From assembly GCA_902609535.1 (NCBI GenBank), contig CACLSF010000001.1, positions 58,582-122,581 of the forward strand: DNA of 64,000 nucleotides, given 5' to 3'. This DNA comes from an uncultured Pelagibacteraceae bacterium. Lineage in GTDB: Bacteria; Pseudomonadota; Alphaproteobacteria; Pelagibacterales; Pelagibacteraceae. The position numbers and the translations under genes are program-made. The notes under the pieces were generated by a model, which searched no databases, was not told the DNA's origin, and saw nothing but the letters and a program-made list of their open reading frames with translations. This document shows positions 16,872-24,968 of this stretch, in pieces; the stretch's first letter is position 1, and each line of letters begins with the position of its first letter.

Positions 16872-17629
16872 TAGCTAAAAAATAATCTATTAAAATTTTG
16901 TGTTGTTATTTTATCAAGCTCTTGGGATGTAATATTTTTTAATTCTGAGAGTTTTTTTAAGGTATACCGTACAAAAGATGGTTCATTTTTCTTACCTCTC
17001 ATTGGCTCAGGTGCTAAAAAAGGACTATCTGTCTCAATTAGTAATCTTTCTAAAGGTAGCTGTTTAAAAGTATTTTGAAGATCTTTGCTATTTTTAAATG
17101 TAATGATACCGCTGGCGGAAAAATAGGAATTAAGCTCCATTAATTTTAAAGCAAATGGAAGTGAACCTGTGAAACAATGCATCAGTATTTTTAAATTCTT
17201 GTCTGAATTTTTTAATATTTCATAAGTTTCATCTTCAGCATTTCTGGAATGAACAATTAGTGGAAAGTCTAATTCTAATGCAGCATCAATATGATTTTTA
17301 AAACTTGTTATTTGTTTATCTTTATCACTATTGTTGTAATAAAAGTCTAAACCTGTCTCTCCCACTCCAATAATTTTATTATTTGATTCGATTTTACTTA
17401 TTATTTCATCTTTAGAAATTCGATCAGTGTTTGTTTCGTGAGGATGTATACCAAAAGTGCCGTATATCATTTCATCCTTATTAACAATTTCCAAAATTTT
17501 CGGGAAACCACTTAGTGTTGTAGAAATTGTTAATACTTTGTTAACTCCTTCTTTTTTGCATCTTGATAAAACATCGTGAATATTTTGAGCTAAAGGTTCA
17601 TGATCTAGGTGGCAATGTGAATCAATCAT
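16871..17629 (-). CDS. tatD: TatD-family metal-dependent hydrolase/DNase
   Basis: A 252-residue TIM-barrel hydrolase of the TatD family, 3'-5' exonucleases acting on DNA or RNA ends. Metal-binding motifs are MIDSHCHLDHEPL at the start, GTFGIHPHETN, GETGLDFYYN, LIVHSRNAEDE, ILMHCFTGS, and LLIETDSPFLAPEPMRGKKNEP. I start at the ATG at 17629; a TTG three codons upstream is less likely. Its first bases overlap the end of metG by eight. The order metG-tatD-MBL is standard in alphaproteobacteria. Confidence 0.93.
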   Translation of the reverse strand: MIDSHCHLDHEPLAQNIHDVLSRCKKEGVNKVLTISTTLSGFPKILEIVNKDEMIYGTFGIHPHETNTDRISKDEIISKIESNNKIIGVGETGLDFYYNNSDKDKQITSFKNHIDAALELDFPLIVHSRNAEDETYEILKNSDKNLKILMHCFTGSLPFALKLMELNSYFSASGIITFKNSKDLQNTFKQLPLERLLIETDSPFLAPEPMRGKKNEPSFVRYTLKKLSELKNITSQELDKITTQNFNRLFFS

Positions 17630-19160
17630 TTTTTTCAATCTTTTTAAATAAAATATCTAATTTATTCAACTTGAGACCTTTTTTTAAATAATTATTTTCT
17701 TTAATAGTTTCAAAATTAATCTTTTCCTCATTTATACTAAATATTCCTAAAACTTTTAGTGATGATAATGGAATAATAGGATAAAGTAGTATGGTTACTT
17801 TTCTTATTAGTTCCAAAGCAACATAAATAATTGTATTCATCCTTAATTTATCATTCTTTTTTTTCCAAGGTTCTTGATCATTAAAATACTTATTTGCTGA
17901 AAATAGTTGTTCAACAATAAAATTTATATAAGAATTTACATCTTGATTATCTGAATACTTTACTAAATCATCATAATATTTAGAGTATTGATCTAAAATA
18001 ATCTTATCATCTTCTGTTAGATTGCCTATATCGGGAACTTCTAAGTTAGCATTCTTATCACAAAAAGCTAAAACTCTTTGACACAAATTTCCATAATTAT
18101 TTGCTAAATCACTATTAATACAAGACTCTAATTTTTCTTGCGAGATATTTCCATCATTACCAAATGATACCTCTTTGATTAAATAATATCTTAAAGGATC
18201 TAGGCCATAATTATCTATAATCTCAAGTGGGTCTAAAATGTTACCTTTGGATTTAGACATTTTTTCATCACCAGATAGTATCCATCCGTGGCCAAATACT
18301 CTTTTTGGGGGTTCTATATCTGCAGCCAATAAGAAAGCCGGCCAATAAATAGCATGAAATCTTAATATATCTTTTCCAATTAGATGTAAATCTGCGGGCC
18401 AAAAGGATTTGTACAAATCATCACTTTCATTTGGATAATTTAAAGCACTTAGATAATTTGTTAAAGCATCCAACCAAACATAAATAACATGGTCTTTATT
18501 AGATGGAACTTTTATACCCCAATTAAAAGATTTTCTACTTACAGATAAATCTTTTAATCCTGATTTTACAAAACTGATAACTTCATTTTTTCTTGTTTCT
18601 GGTAGTATAAAATCTGGATTTTTATTATAAAACTCAATCAATTTATCTTGCCAATTAGATAATTTAAAAAAATACGACTCTTCTTCCACCCACTCAACTT
18701 TTGAACCTGAACTAATTGATTTTTTTTTACCGTCTAAATCTTCAATTTCACTTTCTGTGTAAAATGCTTCATCTGATACTGAATACCAACCAGAGTACTT
18801 GGATAAGTAAATTTCACCTTTTTTTTCTAAAATATTCCAAAGATTTTCAACAGATTTAGCATGTCTTTTTTCAGTTGTTCTTATGAAATCATTATTAGAT
18901 AAATTTAATGTGTCGGATAAATCTCTAAAGGTTTTGCTAATTTCATCACAAAATAATAAAGGATCCATTTTTTTTTCTTCAGCAGCTCGTTGTATTTTTT
19001 GTCCATGCTCATCAGTGCCTGTTAAAAAATAAACATTAAAACCCTGTATTCTTTTTAATCTTGCAAAAAAATCAGCAATAATACTTGAATAAGCATGACC
19101 CATATGCGGCTTTGCAGATGGATAATAAATTGGTGTTGTAATGTAGTAATTTTTATTCAC
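17622..19160 (-). CDS. metG: Methionyl-tRNA synthetase
   Basis: A class I synthetase of 512 residues charging tRNA-Met. The N-terminus YYITTPIYYPSAKPHMGHAYS carries the HIGH-type motif (HMGH), and KMSKS appears intact in [16 protein letters not shown]. The region YSGWYSVSDEAFYTESE and WVEEESYFFKLS is the cysteine-free knuckle of this subfamily, so no zinc is expected. The C-terminal dimerisation domain of some relatives is absent. The start is GTG at 19160, since the next ATG falls within the active site. It overlaps holB by eight bases. Confidence 0.96.
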   Translation of the reverse strand: MNKNYYITTPIYYPSAKPHMGHAYSSIIADFFARLKRIQGFNVYFLTGTDEHGQKIQRAAEEKKMDPLLFCDEISKTFRDLSDTLNLSNNDFIRTTEKRHAKSVENLWNILEKKGEIYLSKYSGWYSVSDEAFYTESEIEDLDGKKKSISSGSKVEWVEEESYFFKLSNWQDKLIEFYNKNPDFILPETRKNEVISFVKSGLKDLSVSRKSFNWGIKVPSNKDHVIYVWLDALTNYLSALNYPNESDDLYKSFWPADLHLIGKDILRFHAIYWPAFLLAADIEPPKRVFGHGWILSGDEKMSKSKGNILDPLEIIDNYGLDPLRYYLIKEVSFGNDGNISQEKLESCINSDLANNYGNLCQRVLAFCDKNANLEVPDIGNLTEDDKIILDQYSKYYDDLVKYSDNQDVNSYINFIVEQLFSANKYFNDQEPWKKKNDKLRMNTIIYVALELIRKVTILLYPIIPLSSLKVLGIFSINEEKINFETIKENNYLKKGLKLNKLDILFKKIEKND

Positions 19161-20073
19161 TTAATAATTTATCATTAAATTCTAGAAAAAAAGACTCAAA
19201 ATCTAAGTTATATTTTTTAACAAAAGAAAGTTTTAGGTAAAAATATTTTTTTATTTTAAATGAAATTTTCTTAGAGATATTTATATTTTTATAGAAAAAA
19301 AGTTCAATAAATAAATTCAAATATTCTTTTATAAAATCATTAGATGTATATGATTTATTTTTGATTATATAGGTCAATAGATTCTCTATAGAATTATTTT
19401 TGATTGATAAATCATTACTTTCTAAAAAGTTCACTAATGATATTAAAAAGGATGGGGAGTTGTAATTGTTTATAAAATCTAAATTTATATCTTTATATCT
19501 ATCAACTTCAAAGTGGTAATTCACAATCTCCATTACTTCTGAATTTAGTAAATTTAATTTAAATTCTAAACATCTTGATTTAATAGTTTCCAAAACTTTA
19601 AATTCTGAGTTATTGATTAAAATAAAGTGTATTTTGTTATGAGGTTCTTCAATTGATTTTAATAAGGCATTAGCAGAGTTAATTCCTAATAGATTAATAT
19701 TTTCAATAATTATAAATCTTCTATCATTGTTAAATGAGGTTTGATTGATGAATTTAATCATTTCTCTAATTTGGTCTATATCAATTATTTTTTTATCATT
19801 TTTACGATAAATTTTGAGAACATTGGGATGAGAGTTCGAAGATATAAGTTTAGATATATTATTACTCAAATTATATTCATAATTTTTTAAATTATAAGAT
19901 TGTTTGTTCTCTTTTAAATAAAAATAATTTAAAAAATGATTTACAAATAATTTTTTACCAATACCTTTCGAACCATTTAATAAAATTTTATTGGGAAATT
20001 TTTGTATCTGGTCAAGGTAAATAAAATTATTAAAAAGAGGCTTATGACCAATCATTTTACTTATCTCACTCAT
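19153..20073 (-). CDS. holB: DNA polymerase III delta' subunit
   Basis: The delta' clamp-loader subunit, 306 residues, a AAA+ protein that opens the sliding clamp together with the tau and delta subunits. Seen: the Walker-type segment ILLNGSKGIGKKLFVNHFL (residues about 31-49, a slightly relaxed P-loop), the ISTxR-like sensor SRCLEF preceded by LETIK, and NALLKSIEEPHNKIHFILINNS. The two Cys of the usual zinc module are not present between the P-loop and sensor. It sits between tmk and metG, the conserved alphaproteobacterial order. Divergence makes residue-level claims tentative. Confidence 0.85.
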   Translation of the reverse strand: MSEISKMIGHKPLFNNFIYLDQIQKFPNKILLNGSKGIGKKLFVNHFLNYFYLKENKQSYNLKNYEYNLSNNISKLISSNSHPNVLKIYRKNDKKIIDIDQIREMIKFINQTSFNNDRRFIIIENINLLGINSANALLKSIEEPHNKIHFILINNSEFKVLETIKSRCLEFKLNLLNSEVMEIVNYHFEVDRYKDINLDFINNYNSPSFLISLVNFLESNDLSIKNNSIENLLTYIIKNKSYTSNDFIKEYLNLFIELFFYKNINISKKISFKIKKYFYLKLSFVKKYNLDFESFFLEFNDKLLSE

Positions 20074-20694
20074 TTACTTTATAATTTTATCAATTTTGTT
20101 AATTAATTTATTTTCGATTATTTTTAAATTATCTTTATTGGTATCTAAAATTAAGTATTTAGATTTGTTTTTATTTGCAATTTTTAAAAAACCTTTTTGA
20201 ACTTTATTATAAAAATTATAATCAAAATTATCATATTTATTTTTATTTTTTCTCAACTTTAATCTATTGAGCATATTATTTTTATTTACAATACTTAAGA
20301 AAGTAAAGTTTGGTCTTATATTACCTAATAAAAAGTTGTTCATTTTTAAAATTAAATCTTTATCTAGTTTCATTCCATAATGTTGATAGGATAATGTAGA
20401 GTCAATAAATCTGTCAATTAATATAACTTTTTTTTTATAATTTTTTTTGAGAATTTTATCTACATTTTCTGATCTAGATGCCATTAGTAAAAATAAATCT
20501 GTTTTATTGCTTAAGGCTGATTTTTTATTTAGCATTAAAGATCTTATTTTCTCAGATAGATTTGTGCCACCAGGTTCTCTAAAGGATACATACTTAATTT
20601 TTTTTTTTTTTAAATATTTAATTGTTTTTTTTAAGCTAGTGGATTTTCCAGAAGCTTCTATACCTTCAAATACTAAGATGGGATATTTAGACAT
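20074..20694 (-). CDS. tmk: Thymidylate kinase
   Basis: Tmk phosphorylates dTMP to dTDP with ATP for DNA synthesis. The 206-residue enzyme starts MSKYPILVFEGIEASGKSTS with the P-loop, then SFREPGGTNLSEKIRSLML (the DR/REPGGT motif) and LIDRFIDSTLSYQHYG. I use the ATG at 20694; a GTG codon just upstream could add one residue. The lid region is Lys/Asn-rich. It abuts holB (stop directly followed by its start) and overlaps the dac gene by eight bases. Confidence 0.94.
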   Translation of the reverse strand: MSKYPILVFEGIEASGKSTSLKKTIKYLKKKKIKYVSFREPGGTNLSEKIRSLMLNKKSALSNKTDLFLLMASRSENVDKILKKNYKKKVILIDRFIDSTLSYQHYGMKLDKDLILKMNNFLLGNIRPNFTFLSIVNKNNMLNRLKLRKNKNKYDNFDYNFYNKVQKGFLKIANKNKSKYLILDTNKDNLKIIENKLINKIDKIIK

Positions 20695-21841
20695 CACCCC
20701 AGATTAGGAAATTTATAGAAGAAATAAACCTAGAGAAAATATTTTGTCTTTTTACATCTTCATAAGCTAATAGATCGTATTCGCCTATTTGTTCATCTTT
20801 ATATGATATTTTAACTTTGCCTATTATGTCATTTTTCAATATTGGTGCTTTTAAAGGACCTTGATAATTAACTGATACTTTTAGATATTTTTTTTTAGCT
20901 TTTGGAATTGTTTGATAAACATCTTCATTTATATATGATCTAATTGTTTTTTGTGTTCCTTGCCAAACATCTAATTCATCAAATATTTCATCTTTTTTTG
21001 CAATATTGATTGTGTCAAAATTTGTTAAACCATATGTTAGTAGTTTAAGTGACTGTTTTGATCTTTCATTTTTCGAAACAAAACCACTTCCAACTGCAAT
21101 TATTCTCCTATCATTTCTTTTAATTGTTGAAGCAAGTGAATATTTTTCATACGCAAGATATCCAGTCTTTATTCCATCCACTCCAATATTTTTATATAGC
21201 AATGGGTTTCTATTGCCTTGTTTAATTGGGTCTCCACCTGTTCTATCCCAAGTAAATTCAGTTTCTTTGTAATATTCATAATAATTTGGATAATTTTTTA
21301 TCAAATAATTAGACATAATTAATATATCTCTAACTGTTGATAAATTATCTGGAGCATTTATTCCTGATGAATTTGAAAAGTTAGTATTTTCCATACCAAT
21401 TTCTTTTGCCTTTTCAGTCATCATAATCGCAAACTCTTCTTCTGTGCCAGCAATACCTTCGGCAAGAGCAATACAAGCATCATTACCTGATGAAACAATA
21501 ATACCTCTTAATAAATTTTCTACAGTTATTTCATCTCCAACCATAATAAACATCGATGAATATCCCGCTTGTGACAATCTCCATGCATTTTCAGATACTA
21601 AAAATTTTTCATCTAATGATAACTCACCGCTTTTAAGTAAATCAAAAGCTATAATCGAAGTCATAATTTTTGTCATAGATGCAGGAAAAATTTGTCGGTC
21701 GGCATCCTTTTCATACAATATTTTTCCAGATAAATAATCTTGTACAATAGCAGTTCTCGCATTTACATCAAAATTAGCAAAAACTGGTTTAATAAAAAAA
21801 GATAAAAAAATTAAAATCAATGATAAATTTTTTATTTTCAT
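20687..21841 (-). CDS. D-alanyl-D-alanine carboxypeptidase (class A low-mass PBP)
   Basis: A 384-residue penicillin-binding protein that trims the terminal D-Ala of peptidoglycan stem peptides. A signal peptide covers residues 1-22 (ends VFA). The three active-site motifs are present: SMTKIM (residues about 55-60), SSGNDACIALAE, and VDGIKTGY. A C-terminal beta domain follows, then an amphipathic end (FSRFISSINFLIWGD) that could anchor it in the membrane, like DacA/DacC. It overlaps the RlpA-position gene by four bases and tmk by eight. The exact paralogue letter is not decidable. Confidence 0.93.
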   Translation of the reverse strand: MKIKNLSLILIFLSFFIKPVFANFDVNARTAIVQDYLSGKILYEKDADRQIFPASMTKIMTSIIAFDLLKSGELSLDEKFLVSENAWRLSQAGYSSMFIMVGDEITVENLLRGIIVSSGNDACIALAEGIAGTEEEFAIMMTEKAKEIGMENTNFSNSSGINAPDNLSTVRDILIMSNYLIKNYPNYYEYYKETEFTWDRTGGDPIKQGNRNPLLYKNIGVDGIKTGYLAYEKYSLASTIKRNDRRIIAVGSGFVSKNERSKQSLKLLTYGLTNFDTINIAKKDEIFDELDVWQGTQKTIRSYINEDVYQTIPKAKKKYLKVSVNYQGPLKAPILKNDIIGKVKISYKDEQIGEYDLLAYEDVKRQNIFSRFISSINFLIWGDV

Positions 21842-22665
21842 AGTTTAATTATTTCAATACTATCAAAATCAAGATTTTCGATATTATGAAATCCTTTCTT
21901 TAATTTCTCAAAATCTTTATAAGGTCCTTTATAAACTCTAAAATTATTTTGTGACAACTTTTTGATTAAGATATTCTTAATATTATGTTCTTCAAATAAC
22001 CTATTTTTTAACATAATAGCAGAATCTTCAAAATAAAAATCTGCAAATTTAATTATATAATTAAAATTTGTTACAAAACTATATGTCTTAGATTCTTTAA
22101 TTTCAGTTTCTAAACTTATGCTTTGGACCATTATATCGTCAACAGGAGCTTTATTAGCAACTTCTTTTTCTTCATCAAATGTTTTTACATCATTTGCAAC
22201 ATATAAATTGTTAGAATTGATAGTTTCAATATGCACATAAGGCTCATTAGGATTTATTGATAGATCACTAACAATTCTCTTTGTTATTACTGAATTATAA
22301 AAGGCAGGCAAAACAGTTTTGTTTTTAACAACAGTCATTAAAGATTTTCCGTTAATTATATTTGTTATTCTAACAGGTGTACCATTAGGTAGATTAGGAC
22401 TTAATATATTCAGTGACGTATTATCTAAATTACTTTCCAATGAGTTATGTACATCTTCATCATATATCAATGCAAAACCTTTATTAGAATAAACAATATT
22501 AATTATTTCTTTTTTTTCATTTTTATCTGATGAGACTTTAATTTTATCTTTTTGGACAACAGTTTTTTTATCTTCAGGTTTATTTTTAATATTTATGTTT
22601 TTTGAATGATGCTCGCAGGCAAATAAAGTTAAAAATAAAAGATATAAAATATATTTAAATTGCAT
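21838..22665 (-). CDS. SPOR-domain lipoprotein in the RlpA position
   Basis: A 275-residue protein. A lipoprotein signal ends at Cys17 (FLTLFAC). A charged linker runs to about residue 55. Residues 58-150 could be a divergent double-psi beta barrel, and residues 200-275 form a SPOR domain that would bind denuded glycan at the septum (IIKFADFYFEDSAIMLKNRL ... FRVYKGPYKDFEKLKK). Synteny with mltB, dac and tmk is that of rlpA. However, the RlpA active-site motifs (GE.YD and NDRGP) are not recognisable, so lytic transglycosylase activity is doubtful. Confidence 0.65.
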   Translation of the reverse strand: MQFKYILYLLFLTLFACEHHSKNINIKNKPEDKKTVVQKDKIKVSSDKNEKKEIINIVYSNKGFALIYDEDVHNSLESNLDNTSLNILSPNLPNGTPVRITNIINGKSLMTVVKNKTVLPAFYNSVITKRIVSDLSINPNEPYVHIETINSNNLYVANDVKTFDEEKEVANKAPVDDIMVQSISLETEIKESKTYSFVTNFNYIIKFADFYFEDSAIMLKNRLFEEHNIKNILIKKLSQNNFRVYKGPYKDFEKLKKGFHNIENLDFDSIEIIKL

Positions 22666-23653
22666 TTTTAAATTTGTTTTTTAGTGTGCATACAGCTAAA
22701 GCAAATCTTAAAGATCTATTCCATTTTAAAATTAATTCATAATTATCAAAAACTAAATAAGCTGGAGTTAATTTTTGTGCGTCAGGTATAATGTCATAAT
22801 CAGGAGTCACAATTGCAGCTTTCAAATTATCAAGGTCATTAAGTTTTTCACTGTTTTTGATATATTTTTTTAAATAGGATATTTTATTTTTATGCTTAAT
22901 TTTCTTTGCAGATGTATTTAAATATTTATGTGGTGTTTCGTTAATAAGTTCAACTTTATAAAAACATGGTGTTTTATTATTCCAACCTATCTTATTTAAG
23001 TAATTAGCAGCAGAAGCAAATGAATCTTCAATATTCCTCAAATTTATAATTTCATCCTCATTGTAATCAATTGCATAATTTTTAATTGTAGAAGGCATAA
23101 ATTGAAAATTACCAAAGGCACCTGCCCATGATCCTAAATAATTATTTGGATTTATAATTTCTTTATCAAATAAAATTAAAAGTGTAAGTAGTTCTGATGT
23201 AAAGAATTCACTTCTTCTTTTATCATAACTTAAAGTTGCTAATGATGAGACTATATCCATTTTGCCTAAATAATTACCAAAATTTGTTTCAATGCCCATA
23301 AGTGATAAAAGCAAATCCTTATCTACAGAAAATTCTTGTGTGATTTTATCAATTTTTGTTTTGTTGATTTTGTAAATTTTTAAACCAGAATTTACTTTTT
23401 TATTATTAGCTCTTTTAGAAATATATGTTTTGGTATCTTCATAGAATTCTGGTTGATATCTATCATATTTTATAACATTCTTTAAAAAAATAGATTTATC
23501 AATTGTACTTTCGATTATTTTCAAACTCACCCCTTTTTCTAAAGCAATTAATCTAAAATTTTTCTTCCACTCATTAAATTCAGAGTCATTTGCATAGACG
23601 TTTAAATTTATTAAAATAAAAAGAAAAAAAACATAAATTTTAATTTTTTTCAT
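22655..23653 (-). CDS. mltB: Lytic murein transglycosylase B
   Basis: MltB-type enzymes cleave the glycan strand of peptidoglycan, producing anhydro-muropeptides. The 332-residue protein has a signal peptide (1-21, ends VYA) without a lipidation Cys, so a soluble periplasmic form. The catalytic Glu122 lies in LLSLMGIETNFGNYLGKMDIV, followed by ATLSYDKRRSEFFTSEL, SWAGAFGNFQFMPST, and DYNEDEIINL. The C-terminal part, ending in ALAVCTLKNKF, is normal for the family. It overlaps both neighbours (11 bases with the SPOR gene, 14 with rarD). Confidence 0.94.
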   Translation of the reverse strand: MKKIKIYVFFLFILINLNVYANDSEFNEWKKNFRLIALEKGVSLKIIESTIDKSIFLKNVIKYDRYQPEFYEDTKTYISKRANNKKVNSGLKIYKINKTKIDKITQEFSVDKDLLLSLMGIETNFGNYLGKMDIVSSLATLSYDKRRSEFFTSELLTLLILFDKEIINPNNYLGSWAGAFGNFQFMPSTIKNYAIDYNEDEIINLRNIEDSFASAANYLNKIGWNNKTPCFYKVELINETPHKYLNTSAKKIKHKNKISYLKKYIKNSEKLNDLDNLKAAIVTPDYDIIPDAQKLTPAYLVFDNYELILKWNRSLRFALAVCTLKNKFKNAI

Positions 23654-24521
23654 AAATATCTTTCAGATATATAAATACAGCAATCCATATTAAAATAAAA
23701 CTAACTAACTGATTTATATTAAATTGCTCATTATAAATGAAAAAGCCAAGAATAAATTGCAAAGTAGGAGTAATATAAAAAATCATTCCTGCAGGACCTA
23801 GTCCTGCCAACTCAACTCCGCGTACATATAAAAAAAGAGGAATCACCGTCATTGGTCCCGCCAACATTAATAAAGGCATCAAAGAAGGATTTGATAAACT
23901 GAAATCATTGTAATTATTTATGCTTATAAAATAAAATGCAACTAATACAAAAGGAAGTATATACAAACTTTCTATAAGAAGCCCAATATCAGTTTCTACG
24001 TTAATTTTTTTTCTAAATAGATTGTAAAAACTCCAACTTAAGGCTACAATTAAACCTACCCATGGAATTGAATTAAAATCTATTATCAATAAATAACTGA
24101 CAGAAATAATTACTAAAAAGATCGAAATTTTTCCTTTTTTAGTAATAGGTTCTTTAAAAAAGAAATTACCTAAAAAAACACTTATAATTGGCATGATAAA
24201 ATAACCAAAACTTGCATCAATTATTTTATCTACGCTAACTGCATAGATCCATACACCCCAATTAATAAAAATTAAAAAACCAGAAATTAAAAGAATAAAT
24301 AATTTCTTTTTATCATTAAGAATTTTTTTAAAAATACTCCATTTAGAAAAGAAAAAAGTAGTAACTATTAATAAAAAAGCTGTCCAAACACTTCTATGAA
24401 TTAATACTTCTACATGACCTGCAAAAGAAATATATTTAAAGTAAATAACACCAAAAAAACCCCACCAAAAAGAACCAAAGGATGTAAGTAAAACTCCTTT
24501 ATTAAAATTTTTTTTGTTCAT
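23640..24521 (-). CDS. rarD: RarD/EamA-family membrane transporter
   Basis: A 293-residue inner-membrane protein of the drug/metabolite transporter superfamily with about ten helices in two EamA repeats. The N-terminal GVLLTSFGSFWWGFFGVIYFK and the HVEVLIHRSVWTAFLL motif match the RarD branch (E..aHR..WS). ELAGLGPAGMIFYITPTLQFILG in the second half is also RarD-like. Substrates are unknown for most members. It is the first gene of the minus-strand run reaching down to 16.1 kb. Confidence 0.88.
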   Translation of the reverse strand: MNKKNFNKGVLLTSFGSFWWGFFGVIYFKYISFAGHVEVLIHRSVWTAFLLIVTTFFFSKWSIFKKILNDKKKLFILLISGFLIFINWGVWIYAVSVDKIIDASFGYFIMPIISVFLGNFFFKEPITKKGKISIFLVIISVSYLLIIDFNSIPWVGLIVALSWSFYNLFRKKINVETDIGLLIESLYILPFVLVAFYFISINNYNDFSLSNPSLMPLLMLAGPMTVIPLFLYVRGVELAGLGPAGMIFYITPTLQFILGFFIYNEQFNINQLVSFILIWIAVFIYLKDIYEKN

Positions 24522-24605
24522 TTTTAAATATCTGAATGTTTTGACTTACTACTTAGGACATTTTATTGTTGAAATATATATTAATAATAATAAAACCTTG
24601 CACAC

Positions 24606-24695
24606 GGAGAGATGGCTGAGCGGTTGAAAGCATCGGTCTTGAAAACCGACAAAGGGGCAACTCTTTCCTGGGTTCGAATCCCAGTCTCTCCGCCA
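24606..24695 (+). tRNA. tRNA-Ser (TGA)
   Basis: A 90-base tRNA with acceptor GGAGAGA/TCTCTCC, D-arm GGCTGAGCGGTTGAAAGC, anticodon stem TCGGT/ACCGA with loop CTTGAAA (anticodon TGA), a long variable arm AAGGGGCAACTCTTT as in serine tRNAs, T-arm CTGGGTTCGAATCCCAG, and encoded CCA. A weak promoter may lie upstream (TTGAAA at 24569, 16-base spacer, TAAAAC at 24591). Confidence 0.97.
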
Positions 24696-24696
24696 T

Positions 24697-24942
24697 TCAT
24701 TTGAAATCAATTAATAGTTTTAAGATTTTATTATTTGTAAAGATCATCTCATTATTTGAAATTTTGATAATGTCTTCATCATTCATATTAACTAATTTAT
24801 CTAGATCAGCTAAATCATCAAATGACAATGAATCAATTATAGATTTAACAAAGCTACTGACAAATATGTCCATTTCTTTTGTACCTCGATATTGAGATCT
24901 ATAAATAATCTTATTAATTAAATTTTGTTTATTTGAATTCAT
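24697..24942 (-). CDS. sdhE: SdhE/YgfY-type FAD assembly factor
   Basis: An 81-residue protein of the SdhE (SDH5) family, which promotes covalent flavinylation of succinate dehydrogenase. The signature INKIIYRSQYRGTKEMDIFVSSF contains the conserved RGxxE. The helical remainder ends with a short tail, slightly shorter than usual. It is divergent from recG, whose ATG lies 26 bases away, a pairing seen in many alphaproteobacteria. The gene ends one base after the tRNA-Ser CCA, in convergent orientation. Confidence 0.9.
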   Translation of the reverse strand: MNSNKQNLINKIIYRSQYRGTKEMDIFVSSFVKSIIDSLSFDDLADLDKLVNMNDEDIIKISNNEMIFTNNKILKLLIDFK

Positions 24943-24968
24943 TGTTTATAAACATATATATATATTTA

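Noticed and set aside
18640..18800. Lost zinc knuckle in MetG
   Set aside because: The cysteine-free knuckle is a normal subtype of methionyl-tRNA synthetase, unlike the Tgt case.
24933..24968. RecG start at an upstream TTG
   Set aside because: It would overlap sdhE and adds a hydrophobic stretch not seen in RecG; the ATG at 24969 gives the family N-terminus.
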